DNA of 64,000 nucleotides from Roseovarius sp. (lineage in GTDB: Bacteria > Pseudomonadota > Alphaproteobacteria > Rhodobacterales > Rhodobacteraceae): contig JARGOC010000005.1 in assembly GCA_029212365.1 (NCBI GenBank), positions 1-64,000 of the forward strand. Direction: 5' to 3'. Shown in pieces: positions 7,019-15,890 of this stretch (its first letter is position 1; each line of letters starts with the position of its first letter). Under the pieces are notes generated by a model that was not told the origin of the DNA, did not search any database, and saw only the letters and a list, made by a program, of their open reading frames with translations. The position numbers were made by a program, and so were the translations under genes.

Positions 7019-9298
7019 TTAACCGTAATGCTTTACTGGCGTGCCGGCAATTGCCGCCATATTCAGCAGCCCGCGCGCCGTCACGCCGGGGGTGACAATA
7101 TGCACCCGGTTGCCCATCCCCATCAGGATTGGGCCAACCTCCAGCCCGCCGGCTTTCATCTTCAGAATGTTGCGCACAGCCGAGGCCGCGTCAGCGTTTG
7201 AGAAGATCAGCACATTCGCCGCCCCCTCCATCCGGTTGCCGGGCAATGAGCGCTCTCTCAGATCGGCATCCAAAGCGGCATCAAGGTTCATCTCGCCCTC
7301 ATAGCAAAAATCACGCGGCTCTGCGTCCAACAGTTGGATGGCAGCGCGCATGCGCTTGCCTGACTCTGCGCCCTGATTGCCAAACTGCGATTGCGAGCAA
7401 AAGGCGACCTTCGGCTCAACCCCAAAACGGCGCACATGGCGCGCAGCACCGATGGCGGTTTCGGCCAGGTTTTCGGGGTTGGGAAAGACCCGTACATGGG
7501 TGTCGGCAATAAACAGTGGCCCATCTTCCAGGATCATCATCGACAATGCACCATGAGGGCGCAGGGTTTCAGACCCTAAAACCTGTGAGACATAATTCAG
7601 ATGCCAGCGATACTCTCCGAATGTGCCACAAAGCAACGAATCCGCTTCGCCGCGATGCACCATGACGGCCCCGATGGCCGTGGTGTTGGTGCGCATGATC
7701 GCGCGGGCCAGATCAGGCGTGACGCCGCGCCGCTGCATGATCTCGTGATAGCTGCCCCAATAATCGCGGTAACGCGGGTCATTCTCGGGGTTCACAAGGC
7801 GAAAATCCCTGTCCGGGCGAATATCCAGCCCCAGCTTTTCACAGCGCTGTTCCACCACCGACGGGCGGCCAATTAATATGGGTTGTTCGCTGGTTTCTTC
7901 CAGAATGGCCTGTGCTGCGCGCAGCACGCGCTCATCTTCACCTTCGGCAAAGACGATGCGGCGCGAGACCTGTGCTGCGGCCTCAAACACGGGGCGCATC
8001 AACAGGGCGGATTTGTAAACCGAGGCATCCAGTTTGGCGCGGTATGCGTCCAGATCCTCTAGCGGTTTGGTGGCCACGCCGGTTTCCATCGCGGCCTTGG
8101 CCACGGCGCTGGACACCACACCGGACAAGCGCGGATCAAATGGTTTGGGGATCAGGTAATCCGCTCCAAATGTCAGCTGCTCACCTTTGTATGCGGCGGC
8201 GGCTTCTGCGCTGGTTGTGGCGCGCGCCATTGCGGCGATACCCTCCACACAGGCGATTTCCATAGCGTCATTTATTTCGGTTGCGCCCACATCCAATGCC
8301 CCCCGAAAAATGAAGGGAAAACACAGCACGTTATTGACTTGATTGGGAAAATCAGACCGCCCTGTTGCAATGATTGCATCGGGGGCCACGTCGCGGGCCA
8401 GGTCTGGCATGATTTCGGGTGTGGGATTGGCCAGCGCAAAAATAACTGGCCGGTCGGCCATTTTGGACACCATTTCAGGCTTCAGCACACCAGGGCCAGA
8501 CAGCCCAAGAAACAGATCCGCGCCCTCAATCACCTCGTCCAGGGTGCGCTTGTCAGTCTTTTGGGCAAAGGCGGCTTTTTGCGGGTTCATATCCTCAGTG
8601 CGGCCTTCGTAAACCACACCGTGGATATCACACAGCCAGATATTTTCGCGTTTTACACCCAGTTTTACCAACAGATTCAAGCAGGCAATCCCCGCCGCCC
8701 CGCCGCCGGTTGAAGCGATCTTGATGTCTTCAAACTTTTTGCCTGCCACATGCAGCGCATTGGTGGCCGCAGCCCCCACAACGATGGCGGTGCCATGCTG
8801 GTCATCGTGGAACACAGGGATGCCCATACGCTCACGACACAGTTTTTCAACGATGAAACAGTCAGGCGCTTTGATGTCTTCCAGATTGATCGCGCCAAAC
8901 GTCGGTTCAAGAGCGCAGACAATATCAGCAAGTTTTTCAGGGTCTTGTTCATCCACCTCGATGTCAAAGCAATCAATATTGGCGAACTTCTTGAACAGAA
9001 CAGCCTTGCCCTCCATCACAGGTTTTGAGGCGAGCGCGCCAATGTTGCCCAGCCCCAATACGGCCGTGCCATTGGTGACCACCGCCACCAGATTGCCCCG
9101 CGCGGTATAGCGGCTGGCATCGGCGGGGGCTTCCTTGATTTCAAGGCACGCCTCGGCCACGCCGGGGGAATAGGCCCGCGCCAGATCACGGCCATTGGCC
9201 AGCGGCTTGGTCGCGCGGATTTCCAGTTTTCCGGGCTTGGGAAACTCGTGATAATGCAAGGCGGCCTGACGTAGGGATTCATTTTGACTGTCGCTCAT
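7019..9298 (-). CDS. maeB: NADP-dependent malic enzyme fused to a phosphotransacetylase domain
   Basis: A 759-residue MaeB-type enzyme that decarboxylates malate to pyruvate with NADP. Residues 1 to about 165 form the malic domain, about 165-410 the nucleotide-binding domain (STGGGAAGIACL), and about 430-759 a phosphate acetyl/butyryl transferase-like domain that is usually regulatory and inactive in this family. The active-site stretch GIPVFHDDQHGTA is intact. In combination with prpE it would carry propionate carbon, through succinyl-CoA and malate, to pyruvate; this link is inference. Upstream are an 18-bp palindrome (9318-9335) and a TTTGCAAC/TTTGCACA pair (9364-9382). Confidence 0.95.
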   Translation of the reverse strand: MSDSQNESLRQAALHYHEFPKPGKLEIRATKPLANGRDLARAYSPGVAEACLEIKEAPADASRYTARGNLVAVVTNGTAVLGLGNIGALASKPVMEGKAVLFKKFANIDCFDIEVDEQDPEKLADIVCALEPTFGAINLEDIKAPDCFIVEKLCRERMGIPVFHDDQHGTAIVVGAAATNALHVAGKKFEDIKIASTGGGAAGIACLNLLVKLGVKRENIWLCDIHGVVYEGRTEDMNPQKAAFAQKTDKRTLDEVIEGADLFLGLSGPGVLKPEMVSKMADRPVIFALANPTPEIMPDLARDVAPDAIIATGRSDFPNQVNNVLCFPFIFRGALDVGATEINDAMEIACVEGIAAMARATTSAEAAAAYKGEQLTFGADYLIPKPFDPRLSGVVSSAVAKAAMETGVATKPLEDLDAYRAKLDASVYKSALLMRPVFEAAAQVSRRIVFAEGEDERVLRAAQAILEETSEQPILIGRPSVVEQRCEKLGLDIRPDRDFRLVNPENDPRYRDYWGSYHEIMQRRGVTPDLARAIMRTNTTAIGAVMVHRGEADSLLCGTFGEYRWHLNYVSQVLGSETLRPHGALSMMILEDGPLFIADTHVRVFPNPENLAETAIGAARHVRRFGVEPKVAFCSQSQFGNQGAESGKRMRAAIQLLDAEPRDFCYEGEMNLDAALDADLRERSLPGNRMEGAANVLIFSNADAASAVRNILKMKAGGLEVGPILMGMGNRVHIVTPGVTARGLLNMAAIAGTPVKHYG

Positions 9299-9317
9299 GG
9301 CATCCTCATTAATGATG

Positions 9318-9335
9318 TAGTTTAACGTTAAACTA
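9318..9335 (-). promoter_or_regulatory. Perfect 18-bp palindrome before maeB (unidentified operator)
   Basis: TAGTTTAACGTTAAACTA is a perfect palindrome ending 20 nt upstream of the maeB start codon, where a repressor would block transcription or initiation. The symmetric arrangement with centre ACGT suits a dimeric repressor (MarR, TetR or GntR type); I cannot name it. It also lies about 120 bp before cdd on the other strand. Confidence 0.6.
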
Positions 9336-9363
9336 ATTTTATTTCACGGGCATATGGCATTGC

Positions 9364-9382
9364 TTTGCAACCGATTTGCACA
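9364..9382 (-). promoter_or_regulatory. Degenerate TTTGCAAA pair in the maeB/cdd spacer
   Basis: TTTGCAAC and TTTGCACA are separated by 3 nt. Each has one mismatch to the TTTGCAAA unit repeated before prpE, so both genes may answer to the same regulator; the match is weaker here and could be chance. Confidence 0.35.
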
Positions 9383-9452
9383 GGCTTGCATATTGGCTGG
9401 GCAAGGCGCAATCTTTAAGCTCAATAAATTACGGACTGATAAAGAGGCAAGT

Positions 9453-9851
9453 ATGACGCAGGATTTGCTTGGCGTTGCGCGAAGGGTGCGAAATAACGCC
9501 TATGCGCCCTATTCTGGATTCAAGGTGGGTGCGGCCGTGCAAGCGGCATCCGGGCAGGTCTACCCCGGTTGCAATGTAGAGAATGTGGCCTATCCACAAG
9601 GCACCTGTGCCGAGGCCGGTGCCGTGGCGGCCATGATCGCTGCGGGTGAGACAAAGATCGTTGGCGTGGCTGTGATTGCCGACAGCCCCAGCCCGATCAC
9701 ACCCTGTGGCGGATGTCGTCAGAAACTGGCCGAATTTGGCAGCGCTGATGTGGTCGTGACCATGGCCACCATGGGGGGCGATATCATCAAAACAACTTTG
9801 GGTGAGCTGTTGCCCGGCGCGTTCGCGCGCACCCATATGGACCTTGACTGA
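9453..9851 (+). CDS. cdd: Cytidine deaminase
   Basis: A 132-residue homotetrameric-type zinc deaminase that converts cytidine and deoxycytidine to the uridine forms. The zinc ligands are Cys52 in TCAEAG (Glu54 is the proton shuttle) and Cys85 and Cys88 in PCGGCRQ. An upstream in-frame start at 9354 would add 33 residues with no homology character; the chosen ATG follows an AGAGG site. It opens the cdd-deoA-upp salvage operon, with only 3 nt to deoA. Confidence 0.93.
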   Translation: MTQDLLGVARRVRNNAYAPYSGFKVGAAVQAASGQVYPGCNVENVAYPQGTCAEAGAVAAMIAAGETKIVGVAVIADSPSPITPCGGCRQKLAEFGSADVVVTMATMGGDIIKTTLGELLPGAFARTHMDLD

Positions 9852-9854
9852 GCA

Positions 9855-11171
9855 ATGGGTGTTGGCTTGAATTCCCGTGCGATCATTGCTGCGATCCGTG
9901 ATCGGCGCCCGTTGGATGCCGACCAGTATTCGTGGTTTTCCAATGGCTTGGCAGATGGCGGGGTCAGTGATGCTCAGGCCGGTGCCTTTGCTATGGCGGT
10001 GCTGCTGAATGGCTTGCAGGGCGATGGCCGGGTGGATCTGACCCTTGCCATGTGCGACAGCGGCGAGCGGTTGACCTGGGATTTGCCAGGTCCTGTGATC
10101 GACAAACATTCCACCGGCGGCATTGGCGATTGTGTCAGCCTTGTTCTGGCCCCCGCGTTAGCGGCTTGCGGGGCCTATGTGCCGATGATCTCGGGCCGTG
10201 GACTGGGCCATACCGGTGGCACGCTGGACAAGCTTGAGGCCATCCCCGGTGTGAAAACCCAACTGGAAACACCGCAACTGCGCCTCGTGCTGGAGCGTGC
10301 GGGCTGTGCCATCATAAGCGCCACGGGCCAGATCGCCCCGGCGGACAAACGGCTGTATGCCATCCGCGATGTGACAGGCACGGTCGAAAGCCTTGATCTG
10401 ATCACCGCGTCGATCCTGTCCAAAAAGCTGGCCGCCGGGCTGGAAGGTCTGGTGCTGGACGTAAAAACCGGCAGTGGCGCGTTCATGAAAACCCCTGAGC
10501 AGGCGCGCGCATTGGCGCAGGCATTGGTCGAAACGGCCAATGCTGCCGGGTGTCGCACCTCGGCTGTGATCTCGGATATGAACCAACCACTTGCGCCTAG
10601 CCTGGGCAATGCGCTGGAAATGGCCGAGGCCATGCGTGTGCTGACTGGGCAGACGGGGGGCAATCTGGCGCGCCTGACGACGGCACTCGGGGGGGTGGCC
10701 TTGGCAGGGGCGGGATTGGCAAAAGATGTTGCCGCAGGCGCCGCCTACATTAACGATGCCCTGACAAGCGGCAAAGCGGCAAACCACATGGGCCAGATGA
10801 TTGCCGCCATGGGCGGGCCTGTGGGATTTGTTGAGCAGTGGCAGCGCTTCCTGCCCGAGGCGACGGTGATCCGTGAAGTCACGGCAGCACACTCTGGGTT
10901 TGTCAGCGCCATTGATGGAGAAGCAATGGGGCTGGCTGTTATCAAGCTGGGTGGCGGTCGGCAGGTCGAGGCGGACCAGATTGATCCGTCGGTGGGGTTA
11001 AGTGACGTACTGGGGCTGGGGACATGGGTGGAAAAGGGCGATCCGTTGCTGCGCATCCATGCCGCGCGTGTTGATCATGCACATCAGGTGGAAGCCACGC
11101 TACGCAGGGCAATCACCCTGTCCCCGGACCGCCCCGAATTGCCGCCACTGATTTATGAACAAATGGGGTAA
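9855..11171 (+). CDS. deoA: Thymidine phosphorylase
   Basis: It splits thymidine or deoxyuridine with phosphate to the base and deoxyribose-1-phosphate. The 438 residues contain the phosphate-binding signature KHSTGGIGD (84-92) and the SGRGLGHTGGTLDKL motif. It follows cdd by 3 nt and so is probably translationally coupled to it. The product deoxyribose-1-phosphate would need DeoB and DeoC, which are not in the window. About 100 bp separate it from upp. Confidence 0.95.
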   Translation: MGVGLNSRAIIAAIRDRRPLDADQYSWFSNGLADGGVSDAQAGAFAMAVLLNGLQGDGRVDLTLAMCDSGERLTWDLPGPVIDKHSTGGIGDCVSLVLAPALAACGAYVPMISGRGLGHTGGTLDKLEAIPGVKTQLETPQLRLVLERAGCAIISATGQIAPADKRLYAIRDVTGTVESLDLITASILSKKLAAGLEGLVLDVKTGSGAFMKTPEQARALAQALVETANAAGCRTSAVISDMNQPLAPSLGNALEMAEAMRVLTGQTGGNLARLTTALGGVALAGAGLAKDVAAGAAYINDALTSGKAANHMGQMIAAMGGPVGFVEQWQRFLPEATVIREVTAAHSGFVSAIDGEAMGLAVIKLGGGRQVEADQIDPSVGLSDVLGLGTWVEKGDPLLRIHAARVDHAHQVEATLRRAITLSPDRPELPPLIYEQMG

Positions 11172-11275
11172 TATACGCGTCAGGCACGCAGGTTTTCACC
11201 TAACGCACATTGCTCTTCACGGCGCTTTCTGAAAAGACAGAAGAGTTTAGCGCACGACCGCATAAAGGAGCGACC

Positions 11276-11908
11276 ATGACCGAGCACCTGACAATTGTTG
11301 AGCACCCTTTGGTACAGCACAAACTGTCCTTGATGCGTGAAAAAGGCACCTCGACCGCTGTGTTTCGCCAGCTTCTGCGCGAGATCAGCCAATTGCTGGC
11401 CTATGAGGTCACGCGGAACCTGCCGATGACCACCAAGCGCATCGAAACGCCGATGGTGGACATGGACGCCCCCGTGCTGGATGGGCGCAAACTGGCGTTG
11501 ATTTCAATCCTGCGTGCGGGCAACGGATTGCTGGACGGCATGTTGGAATTGATTCCCTCTGCGCGGGTTGGATTTGTTGGTCTGTACCGCGATGAAGAGA
11601 CTTTGCAGCCGGTTCAATACTATTTCAAAGTGCCCGACCAGTTGAACGAACGTCTGGTGATTGTTGTGGATCCAATGTTGGCCACTGGCAATTCGTCTTC
11701 GGCGGCCGTCGATCTGATCAAGCAGGCAGGGGCCACTGACATCCGTTTCCTGTGCCTTCTGGCCGCTCCAGAAGGGGTTGAAACGATGAAGAAAAATCAC
11801 CCCGATGTGCCCATTGTAACCGCTTCTTTGGATGAGCGGCTGAACGACACCGGGTATATCATTCCGGGACTAGGTGATGCGGGTGACAGAATGTTTGGTA
11901 CTAAATAA
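11276..11908 (+). CDS. upp: Uracil phosphoribosyltransferase
   Basis: It makes UMP from uracil and PRPP, closing the salvage route begun by Cdd and DeoA. The 210 residues match the family, with the PRPP loop DPMLATGNS at 132-140 and the C-terminal [10 protein letters not shown] uracil-binding tail. The ATG at 11276 has a good AAGGAG site; the frame open from 11210 adds 22 unlikely residues. It probably shares the operon, although the about 100-bp gap could hold its own promoter. Confidence 0.95.
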   Translation: MTEHLTIVEHPLVQHKLSLMREKGTSTAVFRQLLREISQLLAYEVTRNLPMTTKRIETPMVDMDAPVLDGRKLALISILRAGNGLLDGMLELIPSARVGFVGLYRDEETLQPVQYYFKVPDQLNERLVIVVDPMLATGNSSSAAVDLIKQAGATDIRFLCLLAAPEGVETMKKNHPDVPIVTASLDERLNDTGYIIPGLGDAGDRMFGTK

Positions 11909-12017
11909 GCCAAAATTGTTGCCATTTTTCACATAATTTGTTCCCAAAACGGCGATAGACTGTTTACTCAAATGCCGATTTGAGGCACTGTTTTCCTCAC
12001 ACTTGTGGGGAAATAAA

Positions 12018-13646
12018 GTGAAGTTAACCAGAGTAATTGCGATTGTTGTGATCGCCGCATCGTCGGGACTGGGTATTGCTCAGGCTCAGAGTATCTCAAG
12101 CGTGCAAGCCCCGGCGGAATTTCCGCCTGCCTCATTCAAGGGCCGACAGTACGTTGACAGCAAGGGCTGTGTCTTTGTGCGTGCCGGGATTGATGGCAAT
12201 GTGTCCTGGATTCCGCGGGTCAGCCGCAAACGCACAGTCATATGTGGTTTCCAGCCCAGCATCGCGGGTGGTGGCACGACGATTGCTGCCGCGCCCAAGC
12301 AGGCTGCAGAGCCGGTTCAGATCACAGTTGCCAAACCCGCGTTCGTCAAGCCAGCGCCGAAACCTGCCGCAAAACCTGTTGTGGCGAAACCGGCCGCAAA
12401 ACCTGTTGTGGCCAAGCCGGTCGTGAAACCCGTCGCCATACAGCCGGTGCAAAAACCTATCATTATTGCGCAACCCCCAGCCAAGGTGGTTCAGCCCAAG
12501 GTGGCCCAACCCAAGGTGGTTCAGGTGCCCAAGCGCACGGTGGTTGTGGCCCGGCCCACAACCGTTCTGGTCAAACCAATGGCGCAGCCGACGCATACAA
12601 CCACATCAAAAACAGTGACCTCCAAAACAGTGGCCCCCCAAACAGTGACCATTGTCACGGCCAAAGCGGCCCCCCAACCCAAAACACTGGCACCACGCCA
12701 AAGCGCCTGCCGTGGCGCCAGTGCCTTGTCCAGCCAATATCTGACCAGCGCCGATGGCCTGGCGGTGCGTTGCGGGCCACAAGATACCTCACATGTGGCC
12801 ACGATCAACGGCGGCAATGGGCGCAGCGTGGTCAAGACTGCGCCTGTGATCACTCCGGTGATGACCAGCACCACCTATGCGCAAACCTCGGTCTATACAC
12901 AGCCTGTTCCGCTAAAGCGTGCCAGCCCCACCACCGTGGTCAAAGTGCCATCGGGAAGCACGCGGTTTGTGCGCGAAAACATCTATAACAACCAGGTGGC
13001 CAGCACGACGGGCGTCTACATTCCCTCAGGCTACAAAGCCGCCTGGGAGGATGACCGCCTGAATACAAAACGCGCGCATCAGACACATAATGGTAAGGCC
13101 CAGATGGAACTGCGCTGGACCAACACTGTACCACGCCGTTTGATTGTGGCCGATACAGGCCAGGATGCGGCATACCTGTTTCCCGGATTGCAATATCCCA
13201 ACACCAGCTATGATCAGCAAATGATTGCAGGGGTGTCGGCCTCCGCCAAAGGTGCCGCAAACGCGCAGCCTGTGGGGCGGGGCAATGCCAACAAAACCCG
13301 CGAAACGATGCAGGCCAAATCGGCCAAGCGCGCCACGACACAGGCCACGATCTCTACCCGGTCTGCTGCAGCGCAACCCCAGACCAAGGTGACCACGCAA
13401 ACCCGTGCGCGCACCGTAAGCCATCGTTATGTGCAGGCCGGGATGTTTGGCGATATGGGCAATGCGCAGCGCGCCGCACAACGGCTTGCCAACGCAGGCC
13501 TGCCGACCAAACTGGGCAAGCGCAAGCAAAACGGCAAAATCCACGGTGTTGTTGTGACAGGGCCATTCACCTCCCAAGGGCAGTTGAACGCGGCTTTGCA
13601 AAAAGTGCGCGGCATGGGATTTGGCGACGCTTTCCTGCGCAAGTAA
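12018..13646 (+). CDS. Secreted SPOR-domain protein with a Pro-Lys-Val-rich linker
   Basis: A 542-residue exported protein. Residues 1-23 form a signal peptide (MKLTRV... ending AQA). A short conserved region follows (GRQYVDSKGCVFVRAG, about 38-60), then a low-complexity stretch of roughly residues 95-220 made of KPAAKPVVAK, QPKVV and TVTSKTV repeats, a second folded region, and a C-terminal SPOR domain (about 465-542, starting HRYVQAGMFGD). SPOR domains bind denuded peptidoglycan glycans at the septum, so a role at the cell wall or division site is likely. The GTG at 12018 is preferred to the TTG at 12003 because it starts the signal peptide and follows GGGGAAA. Confidence 0.8.
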   Translation: MKLTRVIAIVVIAASSGLGIAQAQSISSVQAPAEFPPASFKGRQYVDSKGCVFVRAGIDGNVSWIPRVSRKRTVICGFQPSIAGGGTTIAAAPKQAAEPVQITVAKPAFVKPAPKPAAKPVVAKPAAKPVVAKPVVKPVAIQPVQKPIIIAQPPAKVVQPKVAQPKVVQVPKRTVVVARPTTVLVKPMAQPTHTTTSKTVTSKTVAPQTVTIVTAKAAPQPKTLAPRQSACRGASALSSQYLTSADGLAVRCGPQDTSHVATINGGNGRSVVKTAPVITPVMTSTTYAQTSVYTQPVPLKRASPTTVVKVPSGSTRFVRENIYNNQVASTTGVYIPSGYKAAWEDDRLNTKRAHQTHNGKAQMELRWTNTVPRRLIVADTGQDAAYLFPGLQYPNTSYDQQMIAGVSASAKGAANAQPVGRGNANKTRETMQAKSAKRATTQATISTRSAAAQPQTKVTTQTRARTVSHRYVQAGMFGDMGNAQRAAQRLANAGLPTKLGKRKQNGKIHGVVVTGPFTSQGQLNAALQKVRGMGFGDAFLRK

Positions 13647-13766
13647 GCACTGCTTAACTGATACTGACGGGCGGGCCATGTGCCTGCCCGTTTGCGTTTG
13701 TGGCCCTTGCACTTCATCCGGCGATGACCCAGAATTTGGGAACAAGCCGGGCAAGGAGGGGCACTT

Positions 13767-14789
13767 TTGAAAGCGCTATTTGACGACCGCCAATGGAAAC
13801 ATGACCCACAGTATTTCATGGCTACGGGCGTGCAAAGCTCCAGCCCCGAACAGCCCGAGCGTATCGCCCGCCTGAAGGCCGGAGCGCAGGCCGCCGGATG
13901 CCAGTTTGAAGCGCCATCAGATGCTGGCCTTGGCCCCATCGCGGCGGTACACACGCCTGAGTATTTGGCGTTTCTGCAAACCATTCATGCCCGTTGGCAG
14001 CTACAGGACGGGGCCAGCGCCGAAGTGGTGCCCAATATCCATCCGCGCAGCCGCGCTGACAGCTATCCCAGATCTGCCGTGGGGCAGGCGGGGTATCATC
14101 AGGCCGATACCGCCTGCCCAATCGGAGAACACACCTGGGAGGCCGCCTATTGGTCGGCCCAATGCGCCATTTCCGGGGCGGATTGCCTGAGAGCGGGGGC
14201 GCGTGCGGCTTATGTTTTGTCGCGCCCGCCGGGGCATCATGCCTATCAGGATATGGCGGGTGGGTTTTGCTTTCTCAACAACGCAGGCATCGCTGCTGAA
14301 CGGTTGCGATCTCAGGGGTTTCGCCCGGCGATACTGGATGTGGATGTGCACCACGGGAACGGCACGCAAGGCATGTTCTATGAACGCGGCGATGTTTTGA
14401 CGGTTTCACTACACGCCGACACCGAACGGTTTTATCCGTTTTTCTGGGGGCAGCCGCAGGAACGTGGCAAAGGGGCGGGCCTGGGCGCGAACCTGAACTT
14501 GCCGCTGGCGCGTGGCACTGGCGATGACACCTATCTGCAAACGCTTTCGCAGGCGATAGAGCGCATCCGCGCCTTTGGGTGTGATGCGCTGGTAATGGCG
14601 CTGGGCCTGGATGCTTCTGAGGAGGATCCGTTTCAGGGAATGGCGATCACAACGCCGGGATTTGCCCGTATCGGTGCTGCCATTGCCGGCATGGGCTTGC
14701 CCACGCTTTTGGTGCAGGAAGGGGGATATCTGAGCGATGCGCTGCAACACAACCTGACCAGCACATTGACAGGGTTCATGACGGCATGA
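13767..14789 (+). CDS. Histone deacetylase family protein (acetylpolyamine amidohydrolase-like)
   Basis: A 340-residue zinc deacetylase. The tandem active-site histidines are in RPPGHHAYQD (157-158), and the zinc ligands Asp193 and His195 are in DVDVHHGNGT; EGGYL near the C-terminus is also conserved. Bacterial members hydrolyse acetylated polyamines or other acetyl-amides. The start is TTG, supported by an AAGGAGGG site 6 nt upstream. The stop overlaps the start of the next gene (ATGA), so a flavoprotein oxidising an amine is translated with it; with the polyamine-type ABC importer nearby this suggests acetylated amine catabolism (inference). Confidence 0.85.
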   Translation: MKALFDDRQWKHDPQYFMATGVQSSSPEQPERIARLKAGAQAAGCQFEAPSDAGLGPIAAVHTPEYLAFLQTIHARWQLQDGASAEVVPNIHPRSRADSYPRSAVGQAGYHQADTACPIGEHTWEAAYWSAQCAISGADCLRAGARAAYVLSRPPGHHAYQDMAGGFCFLNNAGIAAERLRSQGFRPAILDVDVHHGNGTQGMFYERGDVLTVSLHADTERFYPFFWGQPQERGKGAGLGANLNLPLARGTGDDTYLQTLSQAIERIRAFGCDALVMALGLDASEEDPFQGMAITTPGFARIGAAIAGMGLPTLLVQEGGYLSDALQHNLTSTLTGFMTA

Positions 14790-15880
14790 CGCAAATCGCC
14801 GACCTCATCATCATTGGCGGTGGTATCGCCGGGATCAGTGCTGCGGCCCGGCTGGCACCCCACGCCAAAATCGTGGTGTTAGAGGGCGAGCCCCATCTGG
14901 CCTATCACTCCACGGGCCGCTCGGCAGCGATCTTTATTCGCAACTATGGCAATGCGATCCTGCGCGCATTGAATGGCGTGTCCTATGCCCAACTGGCCGG
15001 TGATATGATCGGTGACAACACGTTGTCGCCGCGCGGCGAATTGTTGCTGGTGCGTGCACAGGATCATGCCCACCTTGAGACCTATATGTTGGGCGCCGAC
15101 GGGGTGGATCAACTGACCCCCGCCGAGGCCTGCGCGATGGTACCTGCGTTGAAACGGGACCAGTTCATCAGTGCCGTTTACGAGGCCGATGCCCAGGATA
15201 TCGACGTGGATCTTTTGGTGCAGGGCTGTGCACGAATGGCGCGCGGCGCAGGGGCGCAGATTGTGACATCTGCCCCCGTTACAGCGTTGCGCCGTGACGC
15301 GCAGACATGGCAGATCAGCACTCCGAATGAGATCTATGAAGCCCCCATTGTGATCAACGCTGCCGGCGCCTGGGCCGACCGGATCGCTGATATGGCAGGC
15401 GTGCCGCAGGTGGGATTGCAACCCATGCGCCGCTCGGCGGTGATGATGGGGGTGCCTGCGGGGATGGATGTGCGCAACTGGCCCCTGTTTGGGGGCATCG
15501 CCGAAGATTGGTACGCCAAGCCCGATGGGGATCGCCTGATGATCTCGCCCGCTGACGCCGACCCGGTCGAGCCGCAAGATGCCTGGCCCGACGATATGGT
15601 GCTGGCCGAAGGGCTGTTCCGGTTTGAGCAGATGGTGGATATATCGGTGATCAAGCCAAGCCACAGCTGGGCCGGGCTGCGCAGCTTTGTGCCCGATGAC
15701 ACGCCGGTTTGCGGCTTTGATTCAGAGCACGAGGGCTTCTTTTGGCTGGCAGGGCAGGGCGGGTACGGTGTGCAAACCTCGCCTGCGCTATCCCGGCTGA
15801 CGGCGGATTTGGTTTTGCAACGTGAGTCTGAATTGTCGGGGGATGTATTGGCCGGGCTTTCGCCTGCGCGGTTTCGATGA
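14786..15880 (+). CDS. FAD-dependent D-amino-acid dehydrogenase (DadA/DauA-like)
   Basis: A 364-residue DAO-fold flavoprotein with the N-terminal dinucleotide motif IIIGGGIAGIS (8-18) and the segment YHSTGRSAA typical of D-arginine dehydrogenase-like enzymes. The C-terminal WAGLRSFVPDD and AGQGGYGVQTSP stretches contact flavin and substrate in this family. It probably oxidises a D-amino acid or a basic amine to the keto compound or aldehyde and ammonia, passing electrons to the respiratory chain. It overlaps the deacetylase gene by 4 bp. Substrate is not fixed by sequence alone. Confidence 0.82.
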   Translation: MTQIADLIIIGGGIAGISAAARLAPHAKIVVLEGEPHLAYHSTGRSAAIFIRNYGNAILRALNGVSYAQLAGDMIGDNTLSPRGELLLVRAQDHAHLETYMLGADGVDQLTPAEACAMVPALKRDQFISAVYEADAQDIDVDLLVQGCARMARGAGAQIVTSAPVTALRRDAQTWQISTPNEIYEAPIVINAAGAWADRIADMAGVPQVGLQPMRRSAVMMGVPAGMDVRNWPLFGGIAEDWYAKPDGDRLMISPADADPVEPQDAWPDDMVLAEGLFRFEQMVDISVIKPSHSWAGLRSFVPDDTPVCGFDSEHEGFFWLAGQGGYGVQTSPALSRLTADLVLQRESELSGDVLAGLSPARFR

Positions 15881-15890
15881 CGTCAGGCCA

